Below are positions 1 through 7,115 of a stretch of 17,712 bases of DNA, in pieces. Position numbers and translations under genes: made by a program. Position 1 is the stretch's first letter. Every line of letters begins with the position of its first letter. A model generated the notes under the pieces. That model had not been told where the DNA came from and did not search any database. It saw only the letters and a list, made by a program, of their open reading frames with translations. The stretch lies in NCBI GenBank assembly GCA_964542855.1, contig CAZIWJ010000054.1, positions 1-17,712 on the forward strand. Reading direction: 5' to 3'. The stretch is from CAZIWJ01 sp964542855. GTDB lineage: Bacteria > Bacteroidota > Bacteroidia > Cytophagales > Cyclobacteriaceae.

Positions 1-714
1 AGTAAAACACGATACAAGAAATCACAGGGCGCACCAGGTGAAGGTGCTCCTACCGACCTGTTGGAACGGCCGGAAGCAATATCCGAAAGCTTTGACAAAT
101 CGAAAGATTTTCTTGAAAAGAACCAGAAACTGATTTTCGGGATAGCTTTGGTTGTTCTATTAATTGCTGGTAGTTTTTTTGGCTATCGTTACTACCTGAA
201 TAGCCAAAATGTTATTGCCCAGGAAGAAATGTTCCAGGCCGTTTTTTATTTCGATAACGGGGAATACGAACAGGCCCTCAGCGGTGATGGTAATAACTAC
301 GGTTTTCTGGATATTATTACCGAATACGGGGGAACCAAGTCAGCTAACCTGGCTAATTATTACGTGGGAATTATATACCTGGAACAGGAAAATTACGAGT
401 CAGCAATTAATTACCTGTCTAACTTCAGTTCCAACGACTTACTCGTGCAGGCCGAAGCCTTTGCTTTATCTGGCGATGCCCACGTGCAGTTGGAGGAATA
501 CGAAAAAGCAGCCCGGATGTACGAAAAAGCCGCAAATCATAATGCCAATAAATTCTTTACCCCGGTTTACCTGATAAAAGCTGCTATGGCTTACAAAGAT
601 GCCGGTAATAATAGCCAGGCAATCGACTGTTACAGCCAGATTATAGATGACTATCCTACCTCAGCCGAAGTGGATACGGCAAAGAAATACAAAGCCCTTT
701 TAGAGCGAGCTTAA
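1..714 (+). CDS. Membrane-anchored tetratricopeptide-repeat protein (5' partial)
   Basis: The reading frame is open from the first base, so the true start lies just upstream; the TTG at 61 is only the first start-like codon inside the window. The visible part is 237 residues. A basic, polar N-terminus (KTRYKK) is followed by one hydrophobic segment at about residues 44-64 (LIFGIALVVLLIAGSFFGY), then a helical repeat region. TPR-like units are visible in the segments around NYYVGIIYLEQENYESAINYL, AFALSGDAHVQLEEYEKAARMYEKAA and AAMAYKDAGNNSQAIDCYSQII. The layout (short cytoplasmic N-terminus, one TM helix, periplasmic TPRs) resembles YfgM/ancillary-translocon-type proteins, so a chaperone or scaffold role at the inner membrane is possible but inferred. 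It ends 3 bp before ribH, so the two are probably co-transcribed; this TPR-ribH pairing is familiar in Bacteroidota. Certain as a coding gene, uncertain in function. Confidence 0.88.
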   Translation, partial: SKTRYKKSQGAPGEGAPTDLLERPEAISESFDKSKDFLEKNQKLIFGIALVVLLIAGSFFGYRYYLNSQNVIAQEEMFQAVFYFDNGEYEQALSGDGNNYGFLDIITEYGGTKSANLANYYVGIIYLEQENYESAINYLSNFSSNDLLVQAEAFALSGDAHVQLEEYEKAARMYEKAANHNANKFFTPVYLIKAAMAYKDAGNNSQAIDCYSQIIDDYPTSAEVDTAKKYKALLERA

Positions 715-717
715 CCA

Positions 718-1203
718 ATGGCATCAGCTGAAAAAAACCTGAGCGTATTCCGTACTACCAATTTACCCGATGTTTCCAACAAAGTAATCGGTATTATCGC
801 TACCGAATGGAACGAGCAAGTTGTAAATCCTTTAATGGAAGGCGCCAGAAACACCCTGTCTGAATGCGGGGTTACCGAAGATAATATCCCTGTTTTCCTG
901 GTACCTGGAAGTTACGAATTACCTACGGCAGCACAATTCCTTGCTCAACAGGAAAAGGTAGATGCCATAATATGCCTGGGCTGTATAGTTCAGGGCGAAA
1001 CCCCTCACTTCGACTACATTTGCCAGGCCGTAGCCCAGGGCATTAAAGATGTTTCCCTGAAATGCAATAAACCGGTCATTTTCGGGGTATTAACTACCCT
1101 TAACCAGCAACAGGCCCTTGACCGGGCTGGTGGAAAACACGGCAACAAAGGCGACGAAGCTGCCATTTCTGCCATTAAGATGCTGCAGGATTTTTCGGTT
1201 TAA
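718..1203 (+). CDS. ribH: 6,7-dimethyl-8-ribityllumazine synthase
   Basis: Lumazine synthase condenses 5-amino-6-ribitylaminouracil with 3,4-dihydroxy-2-butanone 4-phosphate, the penultimate step of riboflavin synthesis, in the cytoplasm. The protein has 161 residues, normal for the family. Family motifs are present in order: the substrate-binding EWNEQVVNPLMEGA segment, PGSYELP, GCIVQGETPHFDYI with the histidine expected to act in catalysis, and the C-terminal GVLTT...AGGKHGNKGDEAA phosphate-binding region. An N-terminal extension of about 20 residues before VIGIIATEWN is usual in Bacteroidota. The ATG at 718 follows the TPR gene stop by 3 bp, pointing to one operon and translational coupling. 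The rest of the rib pathway is not in the window. It converges on the glycosyltransferase gene with only 6 bp between them and no room for a separate terminator. Confidence 0.97.
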   Translation: MASAEKNLSVFRTTNLPDVSNKVIGIIATEWNEQVVNPLMEGARNTLSECGVTEDNIPVFLVPGSYELPTAAQFLAQQEKVDAIICLGCIVQGETPHFDYICQAVAQGIKDVSLKCNKPVIFGVLTTLNQQQALDRAGGKHGNKGDEAAISAIKMLQDFSV

Positions 1204-1209
1204 TATTGT

Positions 1210-2313
1210 TCAGGTCAGGTAGCAATTCATTAGTTCCCTTGCCGTAATTTCTGGTTTAAACCTTGCCAGGGCAAATGCTTTACCTTTTTTACCGAGTTTA
1301 TCTGCCAGGTCGCTATCGCTCATTTTCCGGATACAATAAGCTATGTGTTCAGCGTCTGAAGGATCAGCCAGCAGGGTTCCTTGCTGCCCTGCTTCAGGGA
1401 GGGAAGATACGCTTGAGGTAATAACCGGGGTTTCGCACAGCAAAGACTCCACTACAGGTATTCCAAACCCTTCGTACCATGAAGGGTAAAGGCTGAAAAG
1501 GGCGTGAGTGTACAGTACCCTCAGGGTTTCAGTGTCTGTTACATCGGTTAACCAGTAAACCGGCAGTTTTAACCGTTCGGCCAATATGCGCATTTTTTTC
1601 AGGTAGCCTTTACCATTTCCCACTACCACAAGAGGTATCCGGGAACTTTCTTCTAACTGGCCCATGGCATTGAGCACCGCCTGGTGGTTTTTCCTGGGCT
1701 GCACACTCCCTACCATTATACAATAATCGGCGGGCAAATTAAACGATTGCAGTTGTTGCCTACCCGGCATTTCCTCTACAAAAAATTCGTTACCCACCGA
1801 CTGGTAAACTACTTTAATTTTATTCTCCGGAATATCATAAAACTTGATGACATCATTTTTGGTGTGATTACTTATTGCTATGATTAAATCGGCCCTCTTA
1901 CAGGAAGACGGATATTTCAGGTCGTACAATGCCCGATCCGTGGCCCTGTAAGTTTCTGGATATACCTTATAGATGAGGTCGTGAATCGTTACTATTTTTT
2001 TGGTGCTATCCTGTAAACCAAACGGTATTTCGTTACTAAGCCCATGAAAAACACCGAGGTTATAGGACTTCGCTTGTTTCCCCATACCCCACTGCCGCCA
2101 GGTGGGTTTAAATCCTTTCCCCGGCAAATGAGTGTGCACATTTGCTCCTTTTAGCAATAGCCTGGCTTCAGTACTATTTCCGATTGTTGGGGTAAAAAGA
2201 TGATAATCGTTTGAAGGATAAAAAGCAAGCAGATTGGTTAGCAACGTTCTGCTGTAATTCCCCAAACCAGTAAAATTATTAAATAGTCTTTTGGCGTCGT
2301 AACCAATTCTCAT
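1210..2313 (-). CDS. GT4-family glycosyltransferase
   Basis: A predicted retaining glycosyltransferase of the GT-B fold that moves a sugar from a nucleotide-sugar donor to an unknown acceptor. With the ATG at 2313 it is 367 residues. The frame stays open further upstream, but that extension runs antisense through the aspartate kinase gene and has no family likeness; MRIGYDAKRL is a typical GT4 beginning. Seen in the sequence: the N-terminal acceptor-side GLGNYSRTL loop (about 16-24), IHDLIYKVYP (about 110-119), the interdomain VGSVQPRKNH (201-210), and the donor-binding EX7E motif EGFGIPVVE (E281 and E289) followed by PVITSSVSSLPE. There is no signal peptide or TM helix, so it is cytosolic or peripheral. 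It stands alone with no polysaccharide cluster nearby, so substrate and product cannot be named. Confidence 0.92.
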   Translation of the reverse strand: MRIGYDAKRLFNNFTGLGNYSRTLLTNLLAFYPSNDYHLFTPTIGNSTEARLLLKGANVHTHLPGKGFKPTWRQWGMGKQAKSYNLGVFHGLSNEIPFGLQDSTKKIVTIHDLIYKVYPETYRATDRALYDLKYPSSCKRADLIIAISNHTKNDVIKFYDIPENKIKVVYQSVGNEFFVEEMPGRQQLQSFNLPADYCIMVGSVQPRKNHQAVLNAMGQLEESSRIPLVVVGNGKGYLKKMRILAERLKLPVYWLTDVTDTETLRVLYTHALFSLYPSWYEGFGIPVVESLLCETPVITSSVSSLPEAGQQGTLLADPSDAEHIAYCIRKMSDSDLADKLGKKGKAFALARFKPEITARELMNCYLT

Positions 2314-2321
2314 TGTTCTGC

Positions 2322-2352
2322 TTGATTCTACCCGAATGCCAGTGTAGTATTG
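2322..2352 (+). promoter_or_regulatory. Candidate promoter of the aspartate kinase gene
   Basis: TTG at 2322-2324, a 20-nt spacer, then TAGTATTG at 2345-2352, one mismatch from the Bacteroidota -7 consensus TAnnTTTG. The predicted transcript start would lie about 22 nt before the ATG at 2381. Assigned by eye only. Confidence 0.33.
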
Positions 2353-2361
2353 CACTGAATT

Positions 2362-2395
2362 CAAAACTAAACACTTCGTTATGAAGGTATTGAAA
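2362..2395 (-). promoter_or_regulatory. Candidate promoter of the glycosyltransferase gene
   Basis: On the minus strand TAGTTTTG (plus-strand positions 2362-2369) matches TAnnTTTG exactly. A degenerate -33-like TTTC lies 22 nt upstream at 2392-2395, inside the first codons of the divergent aspartate kinase gene. If real, the two divergent promoters overlap in a 67-bp spacer. The weak -33 element keeps confidence low. Confidence 0.33.
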
Positions 2396-3694
2396 TTCGG
2401 TGGCACCTCACTGGCAACGGCACAGCGAATGCAACATGTGGCCAATTTAGTTACCCAAAGCCCAGAACCAAAATTTGTTGTATTATCTGCCGTTTCAGGT
2501 ACAACCAACTCGCTGGTAGAATTAGGTAATAAGCTGAAAGCAGGAAAGAAAGATGAAGCACTGCAACTTATTACCAAATTACACCAGAAATACGAGAACT
2601 TCCTGCAGGAATTATATTCATCAAAACTTGCACGGGAAGAAGCCGAAAAAAAGGTGGGTGAGCGGCTGGCCTGGTTGAAGCAAGCCTGTGATAAATATTT
2701 TTCAGAAGCACTTGAAAAAGAGATCCTGGCCCAGGGTGAGTTACTCAGCACAGGATTATTTTTCGTTTACCTGAAAGAACAGGACGTGGCAGTGAACTGG
2801 ATCCCTGCCCTGGATATGATGCGTACCAATGAGGAAAAAGAACCGGATATTGCTTTTCTAAGGGAAAAACTGAACGATTGTTTAAATGAGAAGGCTTTCG
2901 TTTACCTGACTCAGGGATACATTTGCCGCAACTACAAAGATGAAATAGATAATTTACAGCGTGGAGGCAGCGATTATACCGCCTCTCTGATTGGAGCCGC
3001 CCTGAAGGCTAGTGAAATCCAAATCTGGACAGACATTGACGGAATGCATAATAACGATCCCAGGGTGGTTGAAAATACTTATCCGGTAGCCGAACTATCG
3101 TTCGACGAAGCTGCCGAACTTGCTTATTTCGGAGCAAAGATTTTACATCCGTTCAGCATCCGGCCGGCTCAGCAATACGATGTACCTATTCGCCTGCTGA
3201 ATACCATGCAACCGGAAGCAAACGGAACCCGCATTACGTCTAACCCAAGCAGTGAAGGATTTAAAGCTGTTGCGGTAAAGGATAAAATAACTGCCATCAA
3301 AATAAAATCGTCGCGCATGTTGCTGGCTTACGGTTTTTTACGACGTATATTCGAGGTTTTTGAAAAGTATAGAACGCCGATAGATATGATCACCACTTCG
3401 GAGGTTGCCGTTTCGCTAACTATTGACAATTCGGCTTTCCTGGAAGAAATTATTTCAGAACTGGGTGTATTCGGCGAAGTGGAGGTAGACCGCAATCATT
3501 CGATTGTTTGTATAGCAGGAACCGAGTTGGTAAACCGCCCGGCCATTATGAAGCAGGTAGGCGATGCCCTGGGAAGTATTCCTCTGCGCATGATTTCCTA
3601 CGGAGGAAGTAATTACAACATCTCCCTGCTGGTTGATACCCGGCGGAAAAATGAAGTATTAAACTTGTTAAATAAGGGATTGTTTATCAGCTAG
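2381..3694 (+). CDS. lysC: Aspartate kinase (aspartokinase, monofunctional, ACT-regulated)
   Basis: Phosphorylates L-aspartate with ATP, the first step towards lysine, threonine, methionine and diaminopimelate. It has 437 residues. The kinase domain (about 1-285) starts with KFGGTS (5-10) and contains SAVSGTTNSL, the substrate loop RGGSDYTA (194-201), and WTDIDGMHNNDPRVV followed by AYFGAKILHP. From about residue 295 two ACT-like units follow (AVKDKITAIKIKS... and HSIVCIAG...RMISYGGSNYNISLLV), the usual site of allosteric feedback by lysine or threonine; which amino acid acts here cannot be read. No homoserine dehydrogenase domain is fused, unlike ThrA. The ATG at 2381 gives the standard MKVLKFGGTS beginning. 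No other amino-acid biosynthesis gene is adjacent. The symbol lysC is used in the general sense of a monofunctional aspartokinase. Confidence 0.95.
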   Translation: MKVLKFGGTSLATAQRMQHVANLVTQSPEPKFVVLSAVSGTTNSLVELGNKLKAGKKDEALQLITKLHQKYENFLQELYSSKLAREEAEKKVGERLAWLKQACDKYFSEALEKEILAQGELLSTGLFFVYLKEQDVAVNWIPALDMMRTNEEKEPDIAFLREKLNDCLNEKAFVYLTQGYICRNYKDEIDNLQRGGSDYTASLIGAALKASEIQIWTDIDGMHNNDPRVVENTYPVAELSFDEAAELAYFGAKILHPFSIRPAQQYDVPIRLLNTMQPEANGTRITSNPSSEGFKAVAVKDKITAIKIKSSRMLLAYGFLRRIFEVFEKYRTPIDMITTSEVAVSLTIDNSAFLEEIISELGVFGEVEVDRNHSIVCIAGTELVNRPAIMKQVGDALGSIPLRMISYGGSNYNISLLVDTRRKNEVLNLLNKGLFIS

Positions 3695-3710
3695 TTACCT
3701 GTAAAAAGGC

Positions 3711-3747
3711 CTTTGATTTAACTGGTTAAGTAAATCTGAAATCAAAG
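3711..3747. repeat. Inverted repeat (9-bp arms) between aspartate kinase and DciA genes
   Basis: CTTTGATTT at 3711-3719 and its exact reverse complement AAATCAAAG at 3739-3747 flank a 19-nt loop. A T6 run begins 10 nt after the second arm (3758-3763), too far for a classical intrinsic terminator, and the arms are AT-rich. It could be a weak terminator or a regulator site for the DciA gene; I cannot decide. Confidence 0.35.
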
Positions 3748-3806
3748 ATCCTGAGTATTTTTTATTACATTGAGATTAATTAAACCAGTTAACCAACCCA
3801 GAATAA

Positions 3807-4121
3807 ATGGCCAGGTACCGCGACCACAGCAACAAGAAATACGAGTTATCAACGGTTGGCGAGGCGATGCAAGAGTTACTCAATGTTTACCGGTTGAGGC
3901 CCCGATTCCAGGAAGCCAGGCTTACAGCATCTTGGGAATCGATAATGGGTAAATCAATTGCTAAACGCACAGATAAGGTATTTATTAACGACCGGGTACT
4001 TTATATAAAACTTAACTCGGCACCGCTCAGGAATGAACTCAGTATGTGCAAGTCGAAGCTGATGGGAAAATTTATCGAGGAATTCGGGGAAGTGATTGTT
4101 GACGACATTAAATTCCTGTGA
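3807..4121 (+). CDS. DciA-like protein (DUF721)
   Basis: A 104-residue basic protein of the DUF721/DciA family. DciA is known as the DnaB helicase loader or operator in bacteria that lack DnaC/DnaI, and acts at replication initiation. The family fold is recognisable in VGEAMQELLNVYRLRPRFQEARL, the central WESIMGKSIAKRTDKVFINDRVLYIKL (the W...G...A..T.. pattern) and SAPLRNELSMCKSKLM. It covers essentially only the KH-like core and lacks the long C-terminal tail of proteobacterial DciA, which is usual in Bacteroidota. The ATG at 3807 gives MARYRDHSNKK; another start is unlikely because the family core begins soon after. It converges on the RsbW-like kinase gene with 12 bp between stops. Family assignment is firm; the helicase role is inferred. 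Confidence 0.88.
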   Translation: MARYRDHSNKKYELSTVGEAMQELLNVYRLRPRFQEARLTASWESIMGKSIAKRTDKVFINDRVLYIKLNSAPLRNELSMCKSKLMGKFIEEFGEVIVDDIKFL

Positions 4122-4133
4122 GGTTTACTTACT

Positions 4134-4571
4134 TCACTTTTTTTTCTGGGTAAGCTCAAGGTTTTTGCTTAACCGGCAAACGTTGTACCGGGTTTTCTTA
4201 TTACAGCTGAACTCTATTTTATCCATTATCCTGCGAACAAGCATTAAACCGACCCCCCCTTTCTTACGGGTATTAATGATGTGATCTAAATTAGGCTCTT
4301 TATAGTTCAGGATATTAAATGCCTCACCCTGATCCGTAATTTCAAAGGTGATTCCAATTTTCTCATCGATCTGTATTTTAAGCTGAATATGTTCAGTAGG
4401 GTTACAATGATGGGAGTGAATAATGAGGTTGGCGCAAACTTCGTCGACAGCGAGTACCATTTGCCCAATTTCCACTTCATTGAGTGTATAGTTTTGCAAC
4501 ACATCCTGAACGAAGTCGCGTATCTCTTTAAGTTGGGTTTTGGTGCAGCTCGCTTTATACTTATACTCCAT
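4134..4571 (-). CDS. RsbW-like anti-sigma factor / serine kinase (HATPase)
   Basis: A GHKL-type ATPase of the RsbW/SpoIIAB class, 145 residues. These proteins phosphorylate a STAS antagonist and otherwise hold a partner such as a sigma factor. The ATP-binding boxes are complete: N-box LAVDEVCANLIIHSH (E44, N48), G1 box ITDQGEAF (D80, G82) and G2 box KKGGVGLMLVRRI (104-114). I chose the ATG at 4571 (MEYKYKA) over one further upstream because it fits the family length, and the upstream extension lies entirely within the STAS gene. It overlaps the end of the STAS gene by 11 bp (ATGGAGTATAA is shared), so translational coupling is very likely. A run of seven G residues on the coding strand (plus positions 4253-4259) encodes the G2-box glycines. 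Its regulated partner is not in the window. Confidence 0.92.
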   Translation of the reverse strand: MEYKYKASCTKTQLKEIRDFVQDVLQNYTLNEVEIGQMVLAVDEVCANLIIHSHHCNPTEHIQLKIQIDEKIGITFEITDQGEAFNILNYKEPNLDHIINTRKKGGVGLMLVRRIMDKIEFSCNKKTRYNVCRLSKNLELTQKKK

Positions 4572-4908
4572 GGGTAACTTGCTTTGCTTCTTCTTCAGAA
4601 TCCACGATGGTAAGGAGATTATGCAAACCCAGGATTTCAAAAACTTTATAAACTTTATGGCTTAAGTTAAATATGACCATTTGTAATTTGCTTTCCTTTA
4701 GCACCTGAATGTACGACATAAACACGCCGAGCCCGGCCGAGGAAATATAATTAAGCCCCTTACAATCAATTAAAATATACCTGATGCCTTTCTTTTCAAC
4801 GGCTTCATGGATGGCTTTATCCAGATGGATGGAAGAGCTCGCATCGATTTCCCCATTTACCCGGATCATACATCCTTTTTCCTCGTATTCAATGTTTACA
4901 TCAATCAT
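4561..4908 (-). CDS. STAS-domain anti-sigma factor antagonist (RsbV/SpoIIAA-like)
   Basis: A single STAS domain of 115 residues covering the whole protein. The conserved stretch GIRYILIDCKGLNYISSAGLGVFMSY aligns with the SpoIIAA phosphorylation loop; the residue equivalent to the phosphorylated Ser58 of SpoIIAA is Ser57 here (ISSAGLG). Members switch partners: the unphosphorylated form binds the kinase and releases its target, and the phosphorylated form does not. The companion kinase follows with an 11-bp overlap and the PP2C phosphatase precedes by 52 bp, so the three genes form the full phosphorylation/dephosphorylation cycle. The ATG at 4908 gives MIDVNIEYEEKG, a normal STAS beginning. 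Confidence 0.95.
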   Translation of the reverse strand: MIDVNIEYEEKGCMIRVNGEIDASSSIHLDKAIHEAVEKKGIRYILIDCKGLNYISSAGLGVFMSYIQVLKESKLQMVIFNLSHKVYKVFEILGLHNLLTIVDSEEEAKQVTHGV

Positions 4909-4960
4909 ATTTTTAATACGCTCTTTTTCATGATTATGTTTTTTTGCCTGTTCAGGGGGG

Positions 4961-7030
4961 CTATTTGAATTTAATGATTAGCGCTGAATAATCGTCGTTA
5001 ACTGGTTTACCTTCGCTAAATGTTCTGAGTTCTTCAAGTAGTTTACATTTTATTTCTTTCGGTGAAGAATCAACGTTTTTCAATAAAAAATGCCTTAACC
5101 TTTCGTCACCAAACTCTTCACCCGAATAATCAGCAGTTTCGGTAATGCCATCGGTGTAGAGAAAAAGGATGTCGTTGGTAGCAAAATGTACTAGTTTTTC
5201 CTCCATATAATCTGCGTAAGATTTATCGCGAACTATGCCTAACCCCATGCCTTTCCCTTTAATGAGGCAGGCTTTATTGGTTTCTGCTTTATAGAACAAA
5301 GTTGGGCAATGACCGGCACGGGCAAAGCGGATTGTTTTTTTCAGGTTATCAATAATGAAGAGTGATGCTGTAATAAACGATGCAGACTCCAGGCAGCGAC
5401 TCAGCGCATCATTGGCTTCGATCATAAACTGCAGCGGCGAGGGCCGGTTAATAACCAGGCTGTGGAATACACCCTTCATTTGCGACATATTAAAGGCTGC
5501 CGAGGTTCCTTTACCGGATACATCGCCAATAATCAGGTAGAAATCGTTTTCAAAATTCATGGTATCGTAATAATCGCCCCCTACCTGGTCGGCGGCTTCA
5601 GAAAAGGCTACCATATCGAAGCAAACATTCGTTATCGGATATTTGGGTAATAGACTGCGCTGTACCTTGCTGGCAATTTTCAGTTCTTCCTGGTAGCGCT
5701 CATTTTCGATAGCCTCCTGCAACAAGATGTAATTTTCAACTGTAATACTGGCCTGACTGGCGAAGGTACTGATGATACTAACCATTTCTTTATTAAACCC
5801 ATCGCTCACTTCCTTCATGATCACCATGTTACCGATAATTTTGTTTCTCACTACCAGCGGTATCCACAGTACTGAATCGAACTCGTCGGCTTGAAGAAAA
5901 GTTAATTCCCGTTGGGCACTACTGTATCGTTTGTCGGTTACTCCCGGTCGTGGTAATTTATTCAGCCCCGAGTCTTTCAATTGCCTGAAGAATTGCGAAT
6001 TAACTTCCAGCCGTTCCTCGTGGGTAATGCCCCGGACGATGTTTACTTCTTCGCTATATTCGTTTTTTTCAATGTTGACCCAGCCGGCATCGGCAAAAAC
6101 CGCACTAAGCGAGCTTTCGAGTAGAATTTCATAAACCTGCTCCACGCGGTAACCTGCCTGTACCGATTGGCTTAACCGCTGGAAGTTAATTACTTCTTCC
6201 AGTTTTTGCTCGAAAACAGAAGAAGTGGGCAAATTGAATATGATTACCAGCAGCGAAAAAAAGCTGTACATGAACGTAAAGCCAAATAAGGCCAGCACAA
6301 AAGGATCAACCAGTAAATTGGTTGGAAGAAGATACCTATCGTCGTAAGCCAGCAAGTCAGTAATGAAGTAAGATATGAAAATAGAAACGGCCAGCATAAT
6401 TATGATGCTTTTCAATTTCTGCTTGAAGTCAAGGTAGGCTACCCACTTCAGGTTAATGGAAAGGGCCACACTGAGTACAAGTAACACGATGAGGGTGGTA
6501 TTAAAAATGGCATCGAATATCGTAGGGTTGAAAAAATCCAGTATAATTGAAACAAGTAAGGCATATTCAAATATCTGCCAGTTGTTAAGTAACCTCTTCG
6601 ACTTCTGGTAAAGAATTAAGCGCTGCCATACTACCAGCGTGTTAATAAGGAATGAAATGATCAGGCCCAGATTTATATGGTAAAGAAAGTTACCCAGCAA
6701 GTCATTTTCCATGAGCCGGCTATTGGCCATTAACACCCCGAATAAGCGAAAAGACAGGGAAACAATAGCTGCAAGCAGCCCGGCCACAAATACCTGCCAG
6801 ATCAGGCTGATGAAGTTGATGCGTTCGGCTTTTCCGACCTGAAGCTTAAAGAAAATATACAGCGAAACGCAGTATACGGAAAGAAACGCATTAGGTAACC
6901 AGGGAGGCACTCCTGATTCCAGACCATTCTGAACACTGAATACAATAAGAACATCGGATACCAGCAGCATAATCCAGCTGATAATCCCCAGGGAAAGAAA
7001 AAATCTTAGGACGTGCTTACTCTTTTGCAT
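4961..7030 (-). CDS. Multi-TM / GAF / PP2C (SpoIIE, RsbU-like) protein phosphatase
   Basis: A 689-residue membrane receptor phosphatase, expected to dephosphorylate the STAS protein encoded 52 bp downstream. About seven hydrophobic helices fill residues 11-267 (roughly 11-33, 44-61, 73-99, 113-137, 153-195 possibly as two, 208-228, 243-267). A GAF-like sensor region follows at about 281-435 (VYEILLESSLSAVFADAGWV ... VLWIPLVVRNKIIGNMVIM ... FASQASITVENYILL). A helical linker (ENERYQEELKIASKVQRSLLP, 442-462) leads into the PP2C/SpoIIE domain (about 465-689). Metal-binding acidic residues are intact: GGDYYD (D486, D489), GDVSGKG (D503), YTDGITE (D627) and VNDD (D679, D680). This indicates an active phosphatase responding to a membrane or cytosolic cue; the signal is unknown. 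The ATG at 7030 directly precedes the first TM helix. A strong terminator upstream separates it from guaB. Confidence 0.93.
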   Translation of the reverse strand: MQKSKHVLRFFLSLGIISWIMLLVSDVLIVFSVQNGLESGVPPWLPNAFLSVYCVSLYIFFKLQVGKAERINFISLIWQVFVAGLLAAIVSLSFRLFGVLMANSRLMENDLLGNFLYHINLGLIISFLINTLVVWQRLILYQKSKRLLNNWQIFEYALLVSIILDFFNPTIFDAIFNTTLIVLLVLSVALSINLKWVAYLDFKQKLKSIIIMLAVSIFISYFITDLLAYDDRYLLPTNLLVDPFVLALFGFTFMYSFFSLLVIIFNLPTSSVFEQKLEEVINFQRLSQSVQAGYRVEQVYEILLESSLSAVFADAGWVNIEKNEYSEEVNIVRGITHEERLEVNSQFFRQLKDSGLNKLPRPGVTDKRYSSAQRELTFLQADEFDSVLWIPLVVRNKIIGNMVIMKEVSDGFNKEMVSIISTFASQASITVENYILLQEAIENERYQEELKIASKVQRSLLPKYPITNVCFDMVAFSEAADQVGGDYYDTMNFENDFYLIIGDVSGKGTSAAFNMSQMKGVFHSLVINRPSPLQFMIEANDALSRCLESASFITASLFIIDNLKKTIRFARAGHCPTLFYKAETNKACLIKGKGMGLGIVRDKSYADYMEEKLVHFATNDILFLYTDGITETADYSGEEFGDERLRHFLLKNVDSSPKEIKCKLLEELRTFSEGKPVNDDYSALIIKFK

Positions 7031-7057
7031 TAAGGTTAATTAGTCACGCCCAAATAA

Positions 7058-7098
7058 ATTAAAAAAGCTGAATATGAAAAATTATCCTATTCAGCTTT
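7058..7098 (-). terminator. Intrinsic terminator of guaB
   Basis: Perfect 11-bp inverted repeat: AAAGCTGAATA (7064-7074) and TATTCAGCTTT (7088-7098), with a 13-nt loop. Read on the minus strand, the hairpin is followed at once by a T6 run (plus-strand A run 7061-7066, partly in the stem). It lies 17 nt beyond the guaB stop, with the T run in the right orientation for guaB only. Confidence 0.85.
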
Positions 7099-7115
7099 AA
7101 AAGAACAAGCACATA

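Noticed and set aside
2314..2751. Upstream extension of the glycosyltransferase reading frame on the minus strand
   Set aside because: It runs antisense through the aspartate kinase gene, has a low-complexity Ser/Phe-rich composition and no family likeness; the GT4 N-terminus MRIGYDAKRL begins at 2313.
3770..3952. Plus-strand ORF overlapping the DciA start
   Set aside because: Another frame of the same DNA; the DciA frame has clear family features.
4572..4640. Longer form of the RsbW-like kinase
   Set aside because: The extension lies wholly inside the STAS gene in another frame; the ATG at 4571 gives the normal domain start and a coupled overlap.
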